Origin: Arthrobacter sp. MYb23
GTDB lineage: Bacteria; Actinomycetota; Actinomycetes; Actinomycetales; Micrococcaceae
DNA: 64,000 nt
NCBI RefSeq assembly: GCF_002979775.1
Contig: NZ_PCPR01000020.1
Location: 1 to 64,000, forward strand
Direction of reading: 5' to 3'
Part shown: one piece after another, positions 34,192 to 44,195 of the stretch
Numbering within the stretch: position 1 is the first letter of the stretch
Layout of the letters: each line of letters begins with the position of its first letter
Position numbers and translations under genes: made by a program
The notes under the pieces: model-generated
Told to the model about the DNA's origin: nothing
The model's database searches: none
What the model saw: the letters and a program-made list of their open reading frames with translations, nothing else

Positions 34192-35113
34192 GGTGGATGT
34201 ACCTTTCCTGGAGGAGCCCGCGGCGCGTCGCAGCGAGGGCAGCACCGTCCAAGCCATCGCCCAGCGGGGCCACCACCTCAATCCCAGCCGAAGCGAGTGA
34301 CTTCCGCAAGAGCGCGGCGAAGAAGTCCGATCCCACCACTCCACCCAGCATCGCCACACGGGGTGCGCCGCCCTCGTCGCCGTCGGACGCGAGCTTCACG
34401 GTCTGGGTCAGGATGCGGCACGCCTCGCCAATGATGTGGCGCGCGACGGCGTCTCCCGCCTCCGCTGCGTGCAGAACCAGCGGTGCGAATCGGGCCATGG
34501 CCCTGTAGGGGTTCTCTGTTTCGGCAAGCCAACCCGGCAGCATCTCGGGTGACTCGACCAGAGCGCCGGCCGCAGCGGACAACGACGTGGCCGGGCCGCC
34601 GTCGTGCGCTTCAAGAACTGCCTGAAGACCCTGCTGACCAATCCATCGTCCGCTGCCGCGATCGCCAAGGTAAGGACCCCAGCCGTCGGCCCGGTGCAGG
34701 ATGCCGGCGTCGTCGAAGCGGAAGGCCACGGCGCCTGTGCCCACAATCAGCGTGGTGCCGGGGGCGCCTTGAAGTGCGCCAAGCTGGGCGGCGGTGGCGT
34801 CGGAGAGGACGGCCGCAGGGACACTGAACCGTTGGGACAACATAGTGGCAAGTTCCTGCGACTTCTCGGCGGAGGCTTCAACCCCGGCAACCGCGGCGCC
34901 GATACCCGTCAACGTGCTGACGGGGAGACCGGGCGGCAACTGGCTGACCGTTTCGAGCAGGAGTTCGAACGCGAGGGTAGGTCCGTTGTCCACGTGTACC
35001 CCGGGGAAGCCGTGTTGGTCGGCGGCGCCCAGCACCTCATTACCGCTGCGCAACTCCACGCGGCAGCGGCTCTTCCCAACATCGGCAACAAGAACAACCT
35101 CGGTGGCTTCCAT
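34166..35113 (-). CDS. BadF/BcrA-type sugar kinase, probable MurNAc/GlcNAc kinase
   Basis: ASKHA-fold kinase of 315 aa in the N-acetylglucosamine kinase branch. [16 protein letters not shown] is the first phosphate motif, [14 protein letters not shown] the second, and [20 protein letters not shown] is the branch's typical segment. It would phosphorylate MurNAc (and possibly GlcNAc) at O6, giving the substrate of MurQ, whose gene overlaps it by 26 nt. TAGGGT 6 nt upstream of the ATG suggests a leaderless start. Confidence 0.87.
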   Translation of the reverse strand: MEATEVVLVADVGKSRCRVELRSGNEVLGAADQHGFPGVHVDNGPTLAFELLLETVSQLPPGLPVSTLTGIGAAVAGVEASAEKSQELATMLSQRFSVPAAVLSDATAAQLGALQGAPGTTLIVGTGAVAFRFDDAGILHRADGWGPYLGDRGSGRWIGQQGLQAVLEAHDGGPATSLSAAAGALVESPEMLPGWLAETENPYRAMARFAPLVLHAAEAGDAVARHIIGEACRILTQTVKLASDGDEGGAPRVAMLGGVVGSDFFAALLRKSLASAGIEVVAPLGDGLDGAALAATRRGLLQERYIHRDGTNWPD

Positions 35114-35119
35114 GGCTCA

Positions 35120-35125
35120 ACCCTA
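35120..35125 (-). promoter_or_regulatory. Leaderless -10 box of the kinase-murQ-MFS operon
   Basis: TAGGGT on the minus strand, six nt before the kinase ATG at 35113. The start codon lies 121 bp from the divergent purH start. Confidence 0.4.
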
Positions 35126-35234
35126 TGTTGCACGACGCAAAACCGGGGCGGCAACGAAACACGATAAACTCTCCGTATCCCCACCACCCGCGAAACCACC
35201 CGCGATATCTACGCGAACTAAGACGGAGACTTTT

Positions 35235-36905
35235 GTGAGCTTGACGCAGCTTGACCGTGTTCCCATCCGCCGTGCACTGATCTCGGTTTACGACAAGACG
35301 GGACTGGAGGAGCTCGCGAGGGGCCTGCATGCAGCCGGCGTCGCCCTTGTTTCCACCGGCTCCACCGCCAAGAAGATCGCCGCCGCTGGCATCCCGGTCA
35401 AGGAAGTCGAAGAAGTCACCGGCTCCCCGGAAATGCTGGACGGCCGCGTCAAGACCTTGCACCCGCGCGTGCACGGCGGCATCCTGGCTGACCGTCGAGT
35501 CCCGGCCCACATGGACACCCTCGCGGGCATGGAGATCGAAACCTTCGACCTCGTTGTGGTGAATCTGTACCCGTTCGTCGAGACCGTGAAGTCCGGCGCA
35601 GCGCAGGATGACGTGGTGGAGCAGATCGACATCGGAGGCCCCGCCATGGTGCGTTCGGCCGCGAAGAACCACGCTGCCGTCGCCATCGTCACGGACCCGA
35701 CCTTCTACGGTGCAGTTGTCGACGCCGCTGCACACGGCGGTTTCGACCTCAACACCCGTCGTCGCCTGGCCGCCAAGGCCTTCGCGCACACGGCCAGCTA
35801 CGACAACGCTGTGGCTTCCTGGACCGCCAGCCAGTTCTTGGACGAAGACGGCGACGGCATCATCGACTGGCCCGCTTACGCAGGTCTGTCCCTTGAACGC
35901 TCCGAGGTTCTCCGCTACGGCGAAAACCCGCACCAGCAGGCCGCCCTCTACGTGGACAAGGCTGCTCCGGCGGGCATCGCCCAGGCCGACCAGCTGCACG
36001 GTAAGGCCATGAGCTACAACAACTTCGTCGACGCCGACGCCGCCCTCCGCGCTGCTTTCGACTTCGCCGAGCCCGCCGTCGCAATCATCAAGCACGCCAA
36101 CCCGTGCGGTGTGGCTGTTGGTTCCGCCAACGCTGCCGACCCGATTGCTGACGCTCACGCCAAGGCCCACGCCTGCGACCCCGTCTCCGCTTTCGGCGGC
36201 GTGATCGCTGCGAACCGCACCGTCACCGCAGGCATGGCCCGCACGGTTGCCGACATCTTCACCGAGGTTGTCATCGCCCCGGACTTCGAGCCCGAAGCTG
36301 TGGAGATCCTCTCCAAGAAGAAGAACATCCGCCTCCTCGCACTGCCCGAGGGCTACGGCCGCTACCCCTCCGAGATGCGCCAGGTCTCCGGCGGCGTCCT
36401 GGTCCAGATGAGCGACAAGGTGGATGCCGACGGCGACAACCCCGCCAACTGGACCCTCGCAGCCGGCGAAGCCGCTGACGAAGCAACCCTCGCGGACCTC
36501 GCCTTCGCCTGGACCGCTTGCCGCGCCGCCAAGTCCAACGCCATCCTCATCGCCAACCACGGTGCCGCCGTGGGTATCGGCATGGGCCAGGTCAACCGCC
36601 TGGACTCCTGCCGCCTGGCCGTCGAGCGCGCCAACACGCTCGGAGTGAAGGTGGAGTCCGACGTCGAAGGTGCGGGCGGTGCGTCCAACACCAGCGGTGG
36701 CGACGCACCTGAGCGTGCACGCGGTGCGGTTGCCTCCTCGGACGCGTTCTTCCCGTTCGCTGATGGCCTGCAGATCCTGATCGACGCCGGTGTCCGCGCA
36801 GTGGTCCAGCCGGGCGGTTCCGTCCGGGACGAGGAAGTCATCGCAGCAGCAAACGCTGCAGGCATCACGATGTACTTCACGGGCGCACGCCACTTCTTCC
36901 ACTAG
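35235..36905 (+). CDS. purH: Bifunctional AICAR formyltransferase / IMP cyclohydrolase
   Basis: Last two steps of IMP synthesis. The N-terminal cyclohydrolase (~1-200) starts [19 protein letters not shown] and has STGSTAKKI and [13 protein letters not shown]. The C-terminal transformylase has [13 protein letters not shown] and [10 protein letters not shown] with the catalytic Lys-His; it ends [11 protein letters not shown]. The length, 556 aa, includes a small insertion near [16 protein letters not shown] 35235 follows GGAGA by 6-7 nt; the open frame before it is within the divergent kinase gene. Confidence 0.97.
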   Translation: MSLTQLDRVPIRRALISVYDKTGLEELARGLHAAGVALVSTGSTAKKIAAAGIPVKEVEEVTGSPEMLDGRVKTLHPRVHGGILADRRVPAHMDTLAGMEIETFDLVVVNLYPFVETVKSGAAQDDVVEQIDIGGPAMVRSAAKNHAAVAIVTDPTFYGAVVDAAAHGGFDLNTRRRLAAKAFAHTASYDNAVASWTASQFLDEDGDGIIDWPAYAGLSLERSEVLRYGENPHQQAALYVDKAAPAGIAQADQLHGKAMSYNNFVDADAALRAAFDFAEPAVAIIKHANPCGVAVGSANAADPIADAHAKAHACDPVSAFGGVIAANRTVTAGMARTVADIFTEVVIAPDFEPEAVEILSKKKNIRLLALPEGYGRYPSEMRQVSGGVLVQMSDKVDADGDNPANWTLAAGEAADEATLADLAFAWTACRAAKSNAILIANHGAAVGIGMGQVNRLDSCRLAVERANTLGVKVESDVEGAGGASNTSGGDAPERARGAVASSDAFFPFADGLQILIDAGVRAVVQPGGSVRDEEVIAAANAAGITMYFTGARHFFH

Positions 36906-36927
36906 AAGTTTCAGCAGCACAACGCAA

Positions 36928-36959
36928 CGGCGGCCGCCCCCGGAAGGGGACGGCCGCCG
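36928..36959. terminator. Hairpin between convergent purH and protease genes
   Basis: CGGCGGCCG and CGGCCGCCG pair, with an inner CCCC/GGGG stem and GGAA-type loop. No long T-run. Its place between convergent stops suggests bidirectional termination. Confidence 0.65.
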
Positions 36960-37008
36960 TCGTGCTTAACACGTATTTAACAGGGACGTGCCTGCAAAAA
37001 GGTGTCCG

Positions 37009-38013
37009 CTACGAAGCCGCCGCAGCAGTGTTGTAGGTGGACTGGATGACGGTGCCCCAGTACGGGCCGTACATGGTGGTGGAGTTGCTGCCGTATCCGT
37101 AGCTGTTCACGGAGTTCTGGTAGCCGGTGGAGCTGGTGCCGATGAACCACGGACCGCCCGAGGACCCACCGGTCATGTTGCAGGGGATGCCCTGGCTGTT
37201 GAACTGCGGGTTGTAGGGATCGTTGGTGGCCTTACCGGAGCAGCTCTTGAGCGATTCACCGTTGAAGGGCGAGCCTGCCGGGTAGCCAAAGGCCTTGTAG
37301 CTCAGGCCGCGGGCGGCGTTGAACTGGACGCCTGAGGAACCTACGACGTCGGCGAGCTTCTGGCCGTTGAGGGTGTTCATGACGGCGAAGGCGGTGTCGT
37401 ACTGCATGTTGCCGTTGGAGGCCCACTGGGTGGGGGCGTACAGCGCCTTTGCCGTCCACTTCCCGTAGGGTGCTGCGCCGTTGAGGTATGCCGGAACGAA
37501 AGTGAAGTTGGTGGCGTAGGCGCCCGGGCCTTCGTTGAGGCAGTGTCCGGCGGTGGAGACTGTGCTCTTGTTGGCTGCGGTGACGGAGTTGCCGGAGCAG
37601 ACGTAGTTGGAGCCGCCCAGGGTGAAGAAGATTTTGCCGATGTGCTTGACCGGCGTTTCGCTCTGGTTCACTTTGCGGTCGATGGTCTTGGAATCGGGTG
37701 CTGCCTGCTGGCCTGCGATGCTGCTGATGGCGCCCGGGGCTTCAGTGACCGGGGCTTTGCCGAGGTTGAGGAGCTTGCCGCGTTCGAGGGCTTTCGCGGC
37801 CAGGACTTCGCCGGACGTGGCATTCTTCATGCGTTCCGGGGTCCAATAATCTGCAGCGCCGGCGTCCGACACTACATGGCTGCTGACCGCAGCGCCGCTG
37901 GAGTCTGTGGTGTTGACCGGTGCCGCGTTGGCGCTGGTGGTTCCAACCAACGCCAGGATTGCGGCAGCGGACAGACTCAGCAGGCTTGTGGCCAGGGTCT
38001 TGGTTTTTGTCAC
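37009..38013 (-). CDS. Secreted trypsin-like serine peptidase
   Basis: Exported 334-aa S1-fold protease. Signal peptide 1-30 (cleavage after TSANA). The triad is visible: His157 in STAGHC, Asp206 in QYDTAFAVM and Ser285 in GGSSGGPW. Cys pairs 139/158 and 258/278 are placed for disulfides. Residues 31-120 are a likely propeptide. GTG 38013 follows TAGGAAC; a longer frame to 38118 has no signal-peptide character. The 222-bp region upstream holds no gene. Confidence 0.9.
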   Translation of the reverse strand: MTKTKTLATSLLSLSAAAILALVGTTSANAAPVNTTDSSGAAVSSHVVSDAGAADYWTPERMKNATSGEVLAAKALERGKLLNLGKAPVTEAPGAISSIAGQQAAPDSKTIDRKVNQSETPVKHIGKIFFTLGGSNYVCSGNSVTAANKSTVSTAGHCLNEGPGAYATNFTFVPAYLNGAAPYGKWTAKALYAPTQWASNGNMQYDTAFAVMNTLNGQKLADVVGSSGVQFNAARGLSYKAFGYPAGSPFNGESLKSCSGKATNDPYNPQFNSQGIPCNMTGGSSGGPWFIGTSSTGYQNSVNSYGYGSNSTTMYGPYWGTVIQSTYNTAAAAS

Positions 38014-38235
38014 GTTGTTCCTACCTATCGAGGGAGTGAGGCGGCCAGTGATGGCGACCGCCGACTGACGGAATTGAAGGTATCGAACGTATGACAAGTT
38101 TGTAAAGAGATGTTTCATAGTTTGTGATAATTTGATGTCACTTTCTCGTCAAGTGGCGAGGTTCGTTTGGCGTGCGCGTCCGCGGGCGTGAACGAGTACC
38201 GACGGTCAGCGGCAGCCGGCATCCGGTTCTCGCTG

Positions 38236-38823
38236 TTAGTGGTCTTTGACCGTGACTCTGTCCGGCAGGGGCTTGGGTGTGACGCCGGGCCAAGGTCCGT
38301 CCTTTGTGAGCACGGAAAGATTGCGGGCGCCCTCGGGGTCGTCCGCGCTGAGCGGGATGATGATGGTGTTGTGCTGCGAGGGGACCGAGGGCTGGCCGCC
38401 CATCCAGGCCGACCCCACACCCGCCGTGGAGAGGTCGAAGAGCGGCTCCCCGTCAGCGGTGCGGGCACTGATCTGGATCTGTGTGTTTGGCATATACCCC
38501 TCGCCCACGGACCACACATTCCGGACGACGTAGTCCACCAGCACGTCGCCATGGAGGACGGTGTATCCGGGGTCGATGGCCAAGGCTACGGCGTATCCGG
38601 TGTTGCCCTTCACATTCGGCGGACCCCCTCCGGCGAAGTCGGTCACCGAAATCCCCGGAACGGCGTCGATCGCCTCGCGGGCCTCGGCCATGGTCTGGCC
38701 GGAGTCGGCATCGTGGGGGATAGTCTCCCGAGGTGACGGCGCGGCGACCGCGCAAGCGGTCAGTGCGAGGAGAATCCCCGCTGCCAAGGCAGCCCCGTAG
38801 GCAGATCGGTCAGTTCGGATCAT
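38236..38823 (-). CDS. Putative lipoprotein of unknown function
   Basis: A 195-aa exported protein with a lipobox LTAC at the end of a short signal (MIRTDRSAYGAALAAGILLALTAC), so probably lipid anchored. The mature part contains no family I know; it has one compact, Pro/Gly-containing domain. TAGAGT lies 6 nt before the ATG with no ribosome site, matching a leaderless start. Divergent from icd. Confidence 0.78.
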   Translation of the reverse strand: MIRTDRSAYGAALAAGILLALTACAVAAPSPRETIPHDADSGQTMAEAREAIDAVPGISVTDFAGGGPPNVKGNTGYAVALAIDPGYTVLHGDVLVDYVVRNVWSVGEGYMPNTQIQISARTADGEPLFDLSTAGVGSAWMGGQPSVPSQHNTIIIPLSADDPEGARNLSVLTKDGPWPGVTPKPLPDRVTVKDH

Positions 38824-38829
38824 GGGTTC

Positions 38830-38835
38830 ACTCTA
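38830..38835 (-). promoter_or_regulatory. Leaderless -10 box of the lipoprotein gene
   Basis: TAGAGT on the minus strand, then GAACCC and the ATG at 38823. The flavoprotein gene at 7785 has the nearly identical TAGAGT, TCACCC, ATG. Confidence 0.45.
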
Positions 38836-39020
38836 CGCAAGGCCTCAGCAGCCCAAGCCCGACGACGGCGGGCAGCAGCGGCGGCCGGGCCGCCGTCGGG
38901 CGTTATCACCGGAGAGTGGTAACGAACACGTGATCCCGGACACGAAGAGCCGTCAAAACGGTCTACTCGGGTAAGTTAGGAGATGTTGAAATCTGCAGAC
39001 TTTCAGGGAGAACCCCGCCA

Positions 39021-41243
39021 ATGGCCAAGATTATCTATACCCACACAGACGAAGCGCCGATGCTGGCAACTTACTCATTCCTGCCGATTGTTGAAGCGTA
39101 TGCCTCGACCGCAGGGGTAGAGGTGGAGACCCGCGATATTTCGCTGGCCGGCCGCATCATCGCCGTCTTCGGTGATTTCCTGACAGAAGAACAGCGCACG
39201 GGCAACGCCCTTGTTGAACTTGGTGAACTGGCAAAGCAGCCGGAAGCCAACATCATCAAGCTGCCCAACATCAGCGCCTCCGTGCCGCAGCTCAAGGCTG
39301 CCATCGCCGAGCTCCAGGCCCAGGGCTACGCCCTCCCGGACTACCCGGACAACCCCTCCTCGGACACTGAGACGGACATCCGCTCGCGCTACGACAAGAT
39401 CAAGGGTTCCGCCGTGAACCCGGTGCTGCGTGAAGGCAACTCTGACCGCCGCGCACCGCTGTCGGTGAAGAACTACGCCCGCCAGAACCCGCACTCCATG
39501 GGTGCCTGGTCCGCCGAGTCCAAGACCAACGTTGCCACCATGGGCGAGAACGACTTCCGCTCCAATGAGAAGTCCGTTGTCCTCAAGGCTGACGATTCCC
39601 TGACCATCCAGTTGGTCCGCGAAGACGGCACCACCAAGGTACTCAAGAAGGACTTCCCCGTCCTGGCCGGCGAAGTTGTGGACGCCACCGTGCTCCGCGC
39701 CGACGCCCTGGATGAGTTCCTCAAGGCACAGGTTGCCCGCGCCAAGGAAGAGGGCATCCTCTTCTCCGCACACCTGAAGGCCACCATGATGAAGGTCTCG
39801 GACCCCATCATCTTCGGCCACGTGGTCAAGGCTTACTTCTCCGAGCTGTTCGAAACCTACGGCAAGCAGCTCACGGCCGCAGGCATCAGCCCGAACAACG
39901 GCCTTGCAGCGATCCTCAGCGGCCTGGAAGACCTGCCCGAAGATGTCCGCGAAGGCGTCAAGGCAGCAATCACCAAGGGCCTCGAAGACGGTCCGGCACT
40001 GGCCATGGTGGACTCGGACAAGGGCATCACCAGCCTGCACGTCCCGTCGGACATCATTGTTGACGCCTCCATGCCTGCCATGATCCGTTCCTCCGGCCAC
40101 ATGTGGGGCCCGGACGGCAAGGAAGCAGACACACTGGCCGTTATCCCGGACAGCTCCTACGCCGGCATCTACCAGGTTGTCCTGGACGACTGCCGCGCCA
40201 ACGGTGCGTTCGACCCCACCACCATGGGCACCGTTCCCAACGTGGGCCTCATGGCACAGGCAGCCGAAGAATACGGCAGCCACGACAAAACCTTCGAGAT
40301 CCAGGCAGCCGGCACCGTCCAGCTCGTGGACAGCAAGGGCAACGTCCTCACCGAGCACCAGGTCTTCCCCGGTGACATCTGGCGTGCATGCCAGACCAAG
40401 GACATCCCGGTCCGCGACTGGGTCAAGCTGGCCGTCACCCGTGCCCGCGCATCCCAGACTCCGGCTGTGTTCTGGCTGGACGAGACCCGCGCTCACGACG
40501 CCAACCTGATCGCCAAGGTCAACGAGTACCTCCAGGACCACGACACCGAGGGCCTGGAAATCAAGATCCTTTCCCCGGTTGAGGCCACGGCGTTCACCTT
40601 GGAGCGCATCCGCAAGGGTGAGGACACCATCTCCGTCACCGGTAACGTCCTCCGCGACTACCTCACGGACCTGTTCCCGATCCTCGAGCTCGGCACAAGC
40701 GCCAAGATGCTCTCCATCGTTCCGTTGATCAACGGCGGCGGCCTGTTCGAGACCGGCGCCGGTGGCTCCGCTCCCAAGCACGTCCAGCAGCTGATCAAGG
40801 AAAACCACCTCCGCTGGGACAGCCTGGGCGAGTTCCTTGCCTTGGCCGTCAGCTTCGAGCACCTTGCCACCACCACCGGCAACGCCCGCGCACAGGTCCT
40901 GGCTGACACGCTGGACCGCGCCACGGGTACGTTCCTGCTGGAAAATAAGTCCCCGCGCCGCAGCGTTGGCGAGCTGGACAACCGTGGAAGCCACTTCTAC
41001 CTGGCCACCTACTGGGCCCAGGAGCTGGCCAAGCAGACCGAAGACGCCGAGTTGGCCCAGGACTTCGCAGCAATCGCTGAAGCCCTGACCTCCAACGAAG
41101 AGGCAATCGTTGGCGAGCTGGCCGCAGTCCAGGGTCCCGCCGTCGACCTCGGCGGTTACTACCGTCCGGACGCTGCCAAGGCCGCTGAGATCATGCGCCC
41201 GTCGGCTACGTTCAACAAGGTTCTCGCGGACCTGAAGAAGTAA
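39021..41243 (+). CDS. icd: NADP-dependent isocitrate dehydrogenase, monomeric type
   Basis: TCA-cycle enzyme converting isocitrate to 2-oxoglutarate with NADPH. At 740 aa it is the monomeric (IDH-II) form used by Actinobacteria, unrelated in length to dimeric Icd. Typical segments include [20 protein letters not shown] at the start, [33 protein letters not shown] and [14 protein letters not shown], and [12 protein letters not shown] near the end. AGGGAGAA lies upstream of the ATG. A strong intrinsic terminator follows. Confidence 0.98.
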   Translation: MAKIIYTHTDEAPMLATYSFLPIVEAYASTAGVEVETRDISLAGRIIAVFGDFLTEEQRTGNALVELGELAKQPEANIIKLPNISASVPQLKAAIAELQAQGYALPDYPDNPSSDTETDIRSRYDKIKGSAVNPVLREGNSDRRAPLSVKNYARQNPHSMGAWSAESKTNVATMGENDFRSNEKSVVLKADDSLTIQLVREDGTTKVLKKDFPVLAGEVVDATVLRADALDEFLKAQVARAKEEGILFSAHLKATMMKVSDPIIFGHVVKAYFSELFETYGKQLTAAGISPNNGLAAILSGLEDLPEDVREGVKAAITKGLEDGPALAMVDSDKGITSLHVPSDIIVDASMPAMIRSSGHMWGPDGKEADTLAVIPDSSYAGIYQVVLDDCRANGAFDPTTMGTVPNVGLMAQAAEEYGSHDKTFEIQAAGTVQLVDSKGNVLTEHQVFPGDIWRACQTKDIPVRDWVKLAVTRARASQTPAVFWLDETRAHDANLIAKVNEYLQDHDTEGLEIKILSPVEATAFTLERIRKGEDTISVTGNVLRDYLTDLFPILELGTSAKMLSIVPLINGGGLFETGAGGSAPKHVQQLIKENHLRWDSLGEFLALAVSFEHLATTTGNARAQVLADTLDRATGTFLLENKSPRRSVGELDNRGSHFYLATYWAQELAKQTEDAELAQDFAAIAEALTSNEEAIVGELAAVQGPAVDLGGYYRPDAAKAAEIMRPSATFNKVLADLKK

Positions 41244-41258
41244 TTTCGGCATAACGAG

Positions 41259-41295
41259 ACCGGCCCGCAGGCATTGCCTGCGGGCCGGTTGCTTT
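41259..41295 (+). terminator. Intrinsic terminator of icd
   Basis: ACCGGCCCGCAGGC pairs with GCCTGCGGGCCGGT over a short ATT-centred loop and is followed by TGCTTTT. Also positioned to stop the convergent gene ending at 41307. Confidence 0.9.
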
Positions 41296-41306
41296 TAAGC
41301 GTTGAT

Positions 41307-42416
41307 TCAGCGGTCCGCGCGGAACCGTTCCGGTGCCATGCCGCCGTCGACGATGTCCTTGAGCACCCGGCCGATAGCGGGCGTGAACTTGAAACCATGG
41401 CCCGAGAAGCCTGCGCCCACCACCAGCGGACCGAAGTGGTCCAGCACAAAGTCCTCGTTGGGTGTGGTGGTGTAGGTGCAGCTGATGGGAACCGCGGTGG
41501 AGGGGTCGACGCCGGGAAGCCACTCTTCGGCGTACCTCACCAACGCTTCCATCTGGTGGGGGATGGGCTCGAACGTGCGCTCGTCCGGATCCATGACCGG
41601 GCCGACCCCATGCCAACCGGCTTTCACGCCTTCGCCCGGGGTGAGCATGCCGTAAACGGGGCTGTACCAGTACTCGTAGGCTTCGTTATTCGGATCAGGG
41701 TCCGGACTGTGGTTGAAGCTTGGCCACACCAGTGTGTTGTCCTTGGGCGTGAAGTGGGCCGGTTGCTCCTGGGTTACCACCAGTGCCGGCAGATCCGTGA
41801 GCTTGCCGATGAGTTTCGGAGTCCACGCACCGGCCGTCACCACGACGCGGCTGGCCGTGTACTCGGCCTCCTCGGTCACGACCAACGCTGATTCGCCTCC
41901 GGTGACCCGGATGTCCTTGACCGGCGTCGAGTACTTGAAAACGGCACCGTGGGCTTCCGCTGATTTGCGCAGCGCTTCCAGGGCGTCAGCCGAGCGGATC
42001 CGGCCGGAGCCTGGCACGAAGAGGACGTCGGTGGCGAAGTTCATTCCCAGCCATCGGTTGGCAGCTTCGTCGGGGGAGATGAAGTAGCTCTCAATGCCAC
42101 GTGCCTCGTGTGCTTCCCGGACTTCGTGCAGGCGGGGGACGTTTCCGTGGTTCACGAGACCAACCATGTCCAGGAGCGGTGCGCCGTGTTCTGCAGCCAG
42201 CTCGTCCCACAGGATCTTGGACTCGGCGAGGAGGTCCAGGTAGTCGGTCTCGGCGTAGGCGGTGTTGAAGTTGCGGGTGGCGCCGTGCGAAGCGCCGATG
42301 TGGTGGCCGGCCTCAAATTGCTCTAAGAGAACCACTGAGCGACCCGCCCGGGCCAGTTGCCAGGCGGCCGCCGATCCCATGGCTCCTCCGCCAACAACTA
42401 CAACGTCAACCTGCAT
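41307..42416 (-). CDS. Monomeric sarcosine oxidase / N-methyltryptophan oxidase-like FAD enzyme
   Basis: DAO-family flavoenzyme of 369 aa that oxidises a secondary or N-methylated amine. VDVVVVGGGAMGSAAAWQLA is the FAD Rossmann motif; EQFEAGHHIGASHGATRNFN carries the SHGxTR signature of the MSOX/MTOX group; GHGFKFTPAIGRVL near the end is the typical flavin-contact loop. ATG 42416 is preceded by GGAG and is the first Met of the fold. It lies downstream of the phosphonate ABC operon, separated by a 66-bp palindrome; its amine substrate could be linked to that pathway but this is inference. Confidence 0.87.
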   Translation of the reverse strand: MQVDVVVVGGGAMGSAAAWQLARAGRSVVLLEQFEAGHHIGASHGATRNFNTAYAETDYLDLLAESKILWDELAAEHGAPLLDMVGLVNHGNVPRLHEVREAHEARGIESYFISPDEAANRWLGMNFATDVLFVPGSGRIRSADALEALRKSAEAHGAVFKYSTPVKDIRVTGGESALVVTEEAEYTASRVVVTAGAWTPKLIGKLTDLPALVVTQEQPAHFTPKDNTLVWPSFNHSPDPDPNNEAYEYWYSPVYGMLTPGEGVKAGWHGVGPVMDPDERTFEPIPHQMEALVRYAEEWLPGVDPSTAVPISCTYTTTPNEDFVLDHFGPLVVGAGFSGHGFKFTPAIGRVLKDIVDGGMAPERFRADR

Positions 42417-42493
42417 GCCTGCTCCATCCACCGTGGCCCTCTTGAAAAACGCGACCCCCGAAAGAGGGCCACCTCCCATTCTGCCCCCACTCA

Positions 42494-42559
42494 CCCAACT
42501 GGGTAGCAGCAGTGCGCGTTTTGAGCGCTGAAAACGCGCACTGCTGCGACTCAGTTGGG
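42494..42559. repeat. 66-bp dispersed palindrome, copy 3 (diverged core)
   Basis: Same outer ends as copies 1 and 2 (CCCAACTG...ACTCAGTTGGG) and exactly the same 66-bp length, but the inner stem is different (AGCAGTGCGCGTTTT with its complement) and the loop is only 8 nt. The arms of 29 nt pair with two mismatches. It lies between phnE and the sarcosine-oxidase-like gene and may terminate the phn transcript. Confidence 0.8.
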
Positions 42560-42573
42560 TCAGCCGTGCAGCG

Positions 42574-43428
42574 TTAGGCGGCCAGGCGCCTGCGGATCCA
42601 TGCGGAGAACTGGTCCACCACGATGATCAGCACCAGCACGATCAGGATGTGCGTGAGCATGGAGTCGAACTGGAACGACTTGATGGACTGGTTGATCAGC
42701 AGCCCGATGCCTCCGGCGCCCACCAGGCCAAGGCCCAGCGAGGACCGCACGTTGACGTCGAAGCGGTAGAGCAGCAGGCCCACGAACTGCGGAACCACCA
42801 TGGGCAGCGTTGCGTTGGCCACCTGCTGGACCCGGTTGGCGCCCGCGGTCCGGAGTGCTTCCTGGGGCCCGGAGTCGATCTCTTCCATGGACTCCGCCCA
42901 CAGCTTCCCCATGACACCGGTGTTGTGGCAGATCAGTGCGAGCACGCCCGCGAACGGACCAAGCCCGACGGCGGTGACGAAGATCAGTGCGAACACGATG
43001 TCCGGCACAGCCCGGAAGAAGGACAGGATGGCGCGAGCAGCTTGGTAAACGAGCCGGTGCGGGCTGGTGTTCTCGGCGGCAAGCGCTGCGAGGAGCAGAG
43101 CGAATGGCACAGATAACGTGGTCCCGAGCAGACCAATCCAGAGGGTAACCAGTGTGGCTTCGAGCCCGGGCCGGAGGGTCTTTTCCCAGCTAAGGTCCGG
43201 CGGGAACGCGTCGCCAATAAACGCGGCCATGCCCTTCCAACCGTCAACCAGCAGTTCCGGTTTGAAGTCCGTCCCTTCGATGGCCACGGCGTGAAGTCCG
43301 ACGACGGCGGCCGCCACTGCCGCCGTCGTGATCCACCGCAGGGGCTTCTTGGGGCGGACCAGTGCCACCCGGGTTTGTGCCGAAGGGCTGCGGCGGGCGA
43401 CGGCTGGAGTGAGGGTGTGGGGCGTCAT
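42574..43428 (-). CDS. phnE: Phosphonate ABC transporter permease
   Basis: Inner-membrane channel subunit, 284 aa with about six helices. The ABC permease loop appears as SMEEIDSGPQEALRTAGANRVQQVANATLPMVVPQF, which contains the EAA-type coupling motif. RAVPDIVFALIFVTAVGLGPFAGVLAL and FRFDVNVRSS-like YRFDVNVRSSLGLGLVGAGGIG are PhnE hallmarks. It overlaps phnC by 4 nt (ATGA). Confidence 0.93.
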   Translation of the reverse strand: MTPHTLTPAVARRSPSAQTRVALVRPKKPLRWITTAAVAAAVVGLHAVAIEGTDFKPELLVDGWKGMAAFIGDAFPPDLSWEKTLRPGLEATLVTLWIGLLGTTLSVPFALLLAALAAENTSPHRLVYQAARAILSFFRAVPDIVFALIFVTAVGLGPFAGVLALICHNTGVMGKLWAESMEEIDSGPQEALRTAGANRVQQVANATLPMVVPQFVGLLLYRFDVNVRSSLGLGLVGAGGIGLLINQSIKSFQFDSMLTHILIVLVLIIVVDQFSAWIRRRLAA

Positions 43429-44195
43429 GCTGCGGATTTCCTGTCTGAAACGTCCCGGTCCGGGGCGTACAACGTGTCAAGGTGATCGGCCGTGATCTCT
43501 GTGGAGGGGAGGTCGAAGGTCATGGAGCCTTGGAGGAGGCCGATGGACCTGTCCGCATACCGCAGGGCGAGATCGGGCTGGTGCAGCACCGCCGCCACAG
43601 CCAGCCCTTCGGAATGTGCGAGTTCCCGCAGCAGCGCCATGACTTGCTCCGCGGCGTGCGGGTCCAAGGCGGACACCGGCTCGTCAGCGAGGACGACGTC
43701 GGCCCGCTGGCACAGTGCCCGGGCTACGGCCACGCGCTGCTGCTGTCCGCCGGAAAGACGACCGACGCGGTCGAAGGCGCGGTCTGCGAGTCCGACGCGG
43801 TCCAGGCAGTCGAGGGCTTCCTGTTGAACGTCAGCCGGAAACAGCAGTGGGCTGAGCGAGCGAACCGTAGGGATGCGGGACAGGGCACCTGCGCACACGT
43901 TGTCCAACGCAGTGCGCCGGGGGACCAGATGGATTTTCTGGAAAATCATGGCCATGCGCTGGCGGGCTTGCTGCAGATCACGCCCTTGGAGGGTATCCAG
44001 TGCAGTTCCCTCGATGCTGATGCTGCCCGAATCCGGTGCGGTGATGCCCATGACGCAGCGCAAGGTGGTGGACTTGCCCGAGCCGTTGGCGCCGAGGAAT
44101 GCCACAAGCTCACCGGCTGCAACGGAGAAGTCCACGCCCTCCAGAACCGTACGGCCGTTGAAGGACTTCCGCAGGCCTTGGACAGAGAGCAGCAT
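43425..44195 (-). CDS. phnC: Phosphonate ABC transporter ATP-binding protein
   Basis: ATPase subunit, 256 aa. Walker A GANGSGKST (35-43), Q-loop IFQKIHLVPR, signature LSGGQQQR, Walker B VVLADEP. The order substrate-binding, ATPase, permease with 1-nt and 4-nt overlaps is the PhnDCE arrangement. The Q-loop and PRRTALDNVCAGAL segment resemble PhnC. Confidence 0.93.
   Translation of the reverse strand: MLLSVQGLRKSFNGRTVLEGVDFSVAAGELVAFLGANGSGKSTTLRCVMGITAPDSGSISIEGTALDTLQGRDLQQARQRMAMIFQKIHLVPRRTALDNVCAGALSRIPTVRSLSPLLFPADVQQEALDCLDRVGLADRAFDRVGRLSGGQQQRVAVARALCQRADVVLADEPVSALDPHAAEQVMALLRELAHSEGLAVAAVLHQPDLALRYADRSIGLLQGSMTFDLPSTEITADHLDTLYAPDRDVSDRKSAA

Noticed and set aside
35040-36920. Open frame of 626 codons antisense to purH
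   Set aside because: Mirror of purH codon bias; low-complexity Gly/Val/Asp product with no domain.
39075-41252. Open frame of 725 codons antisense to icd
   Set aside because: Exactly opposite a perfectly conserved monomeric isocitrate dehydrogenase; open because of GC-rich codon bias, with no family resemblance.
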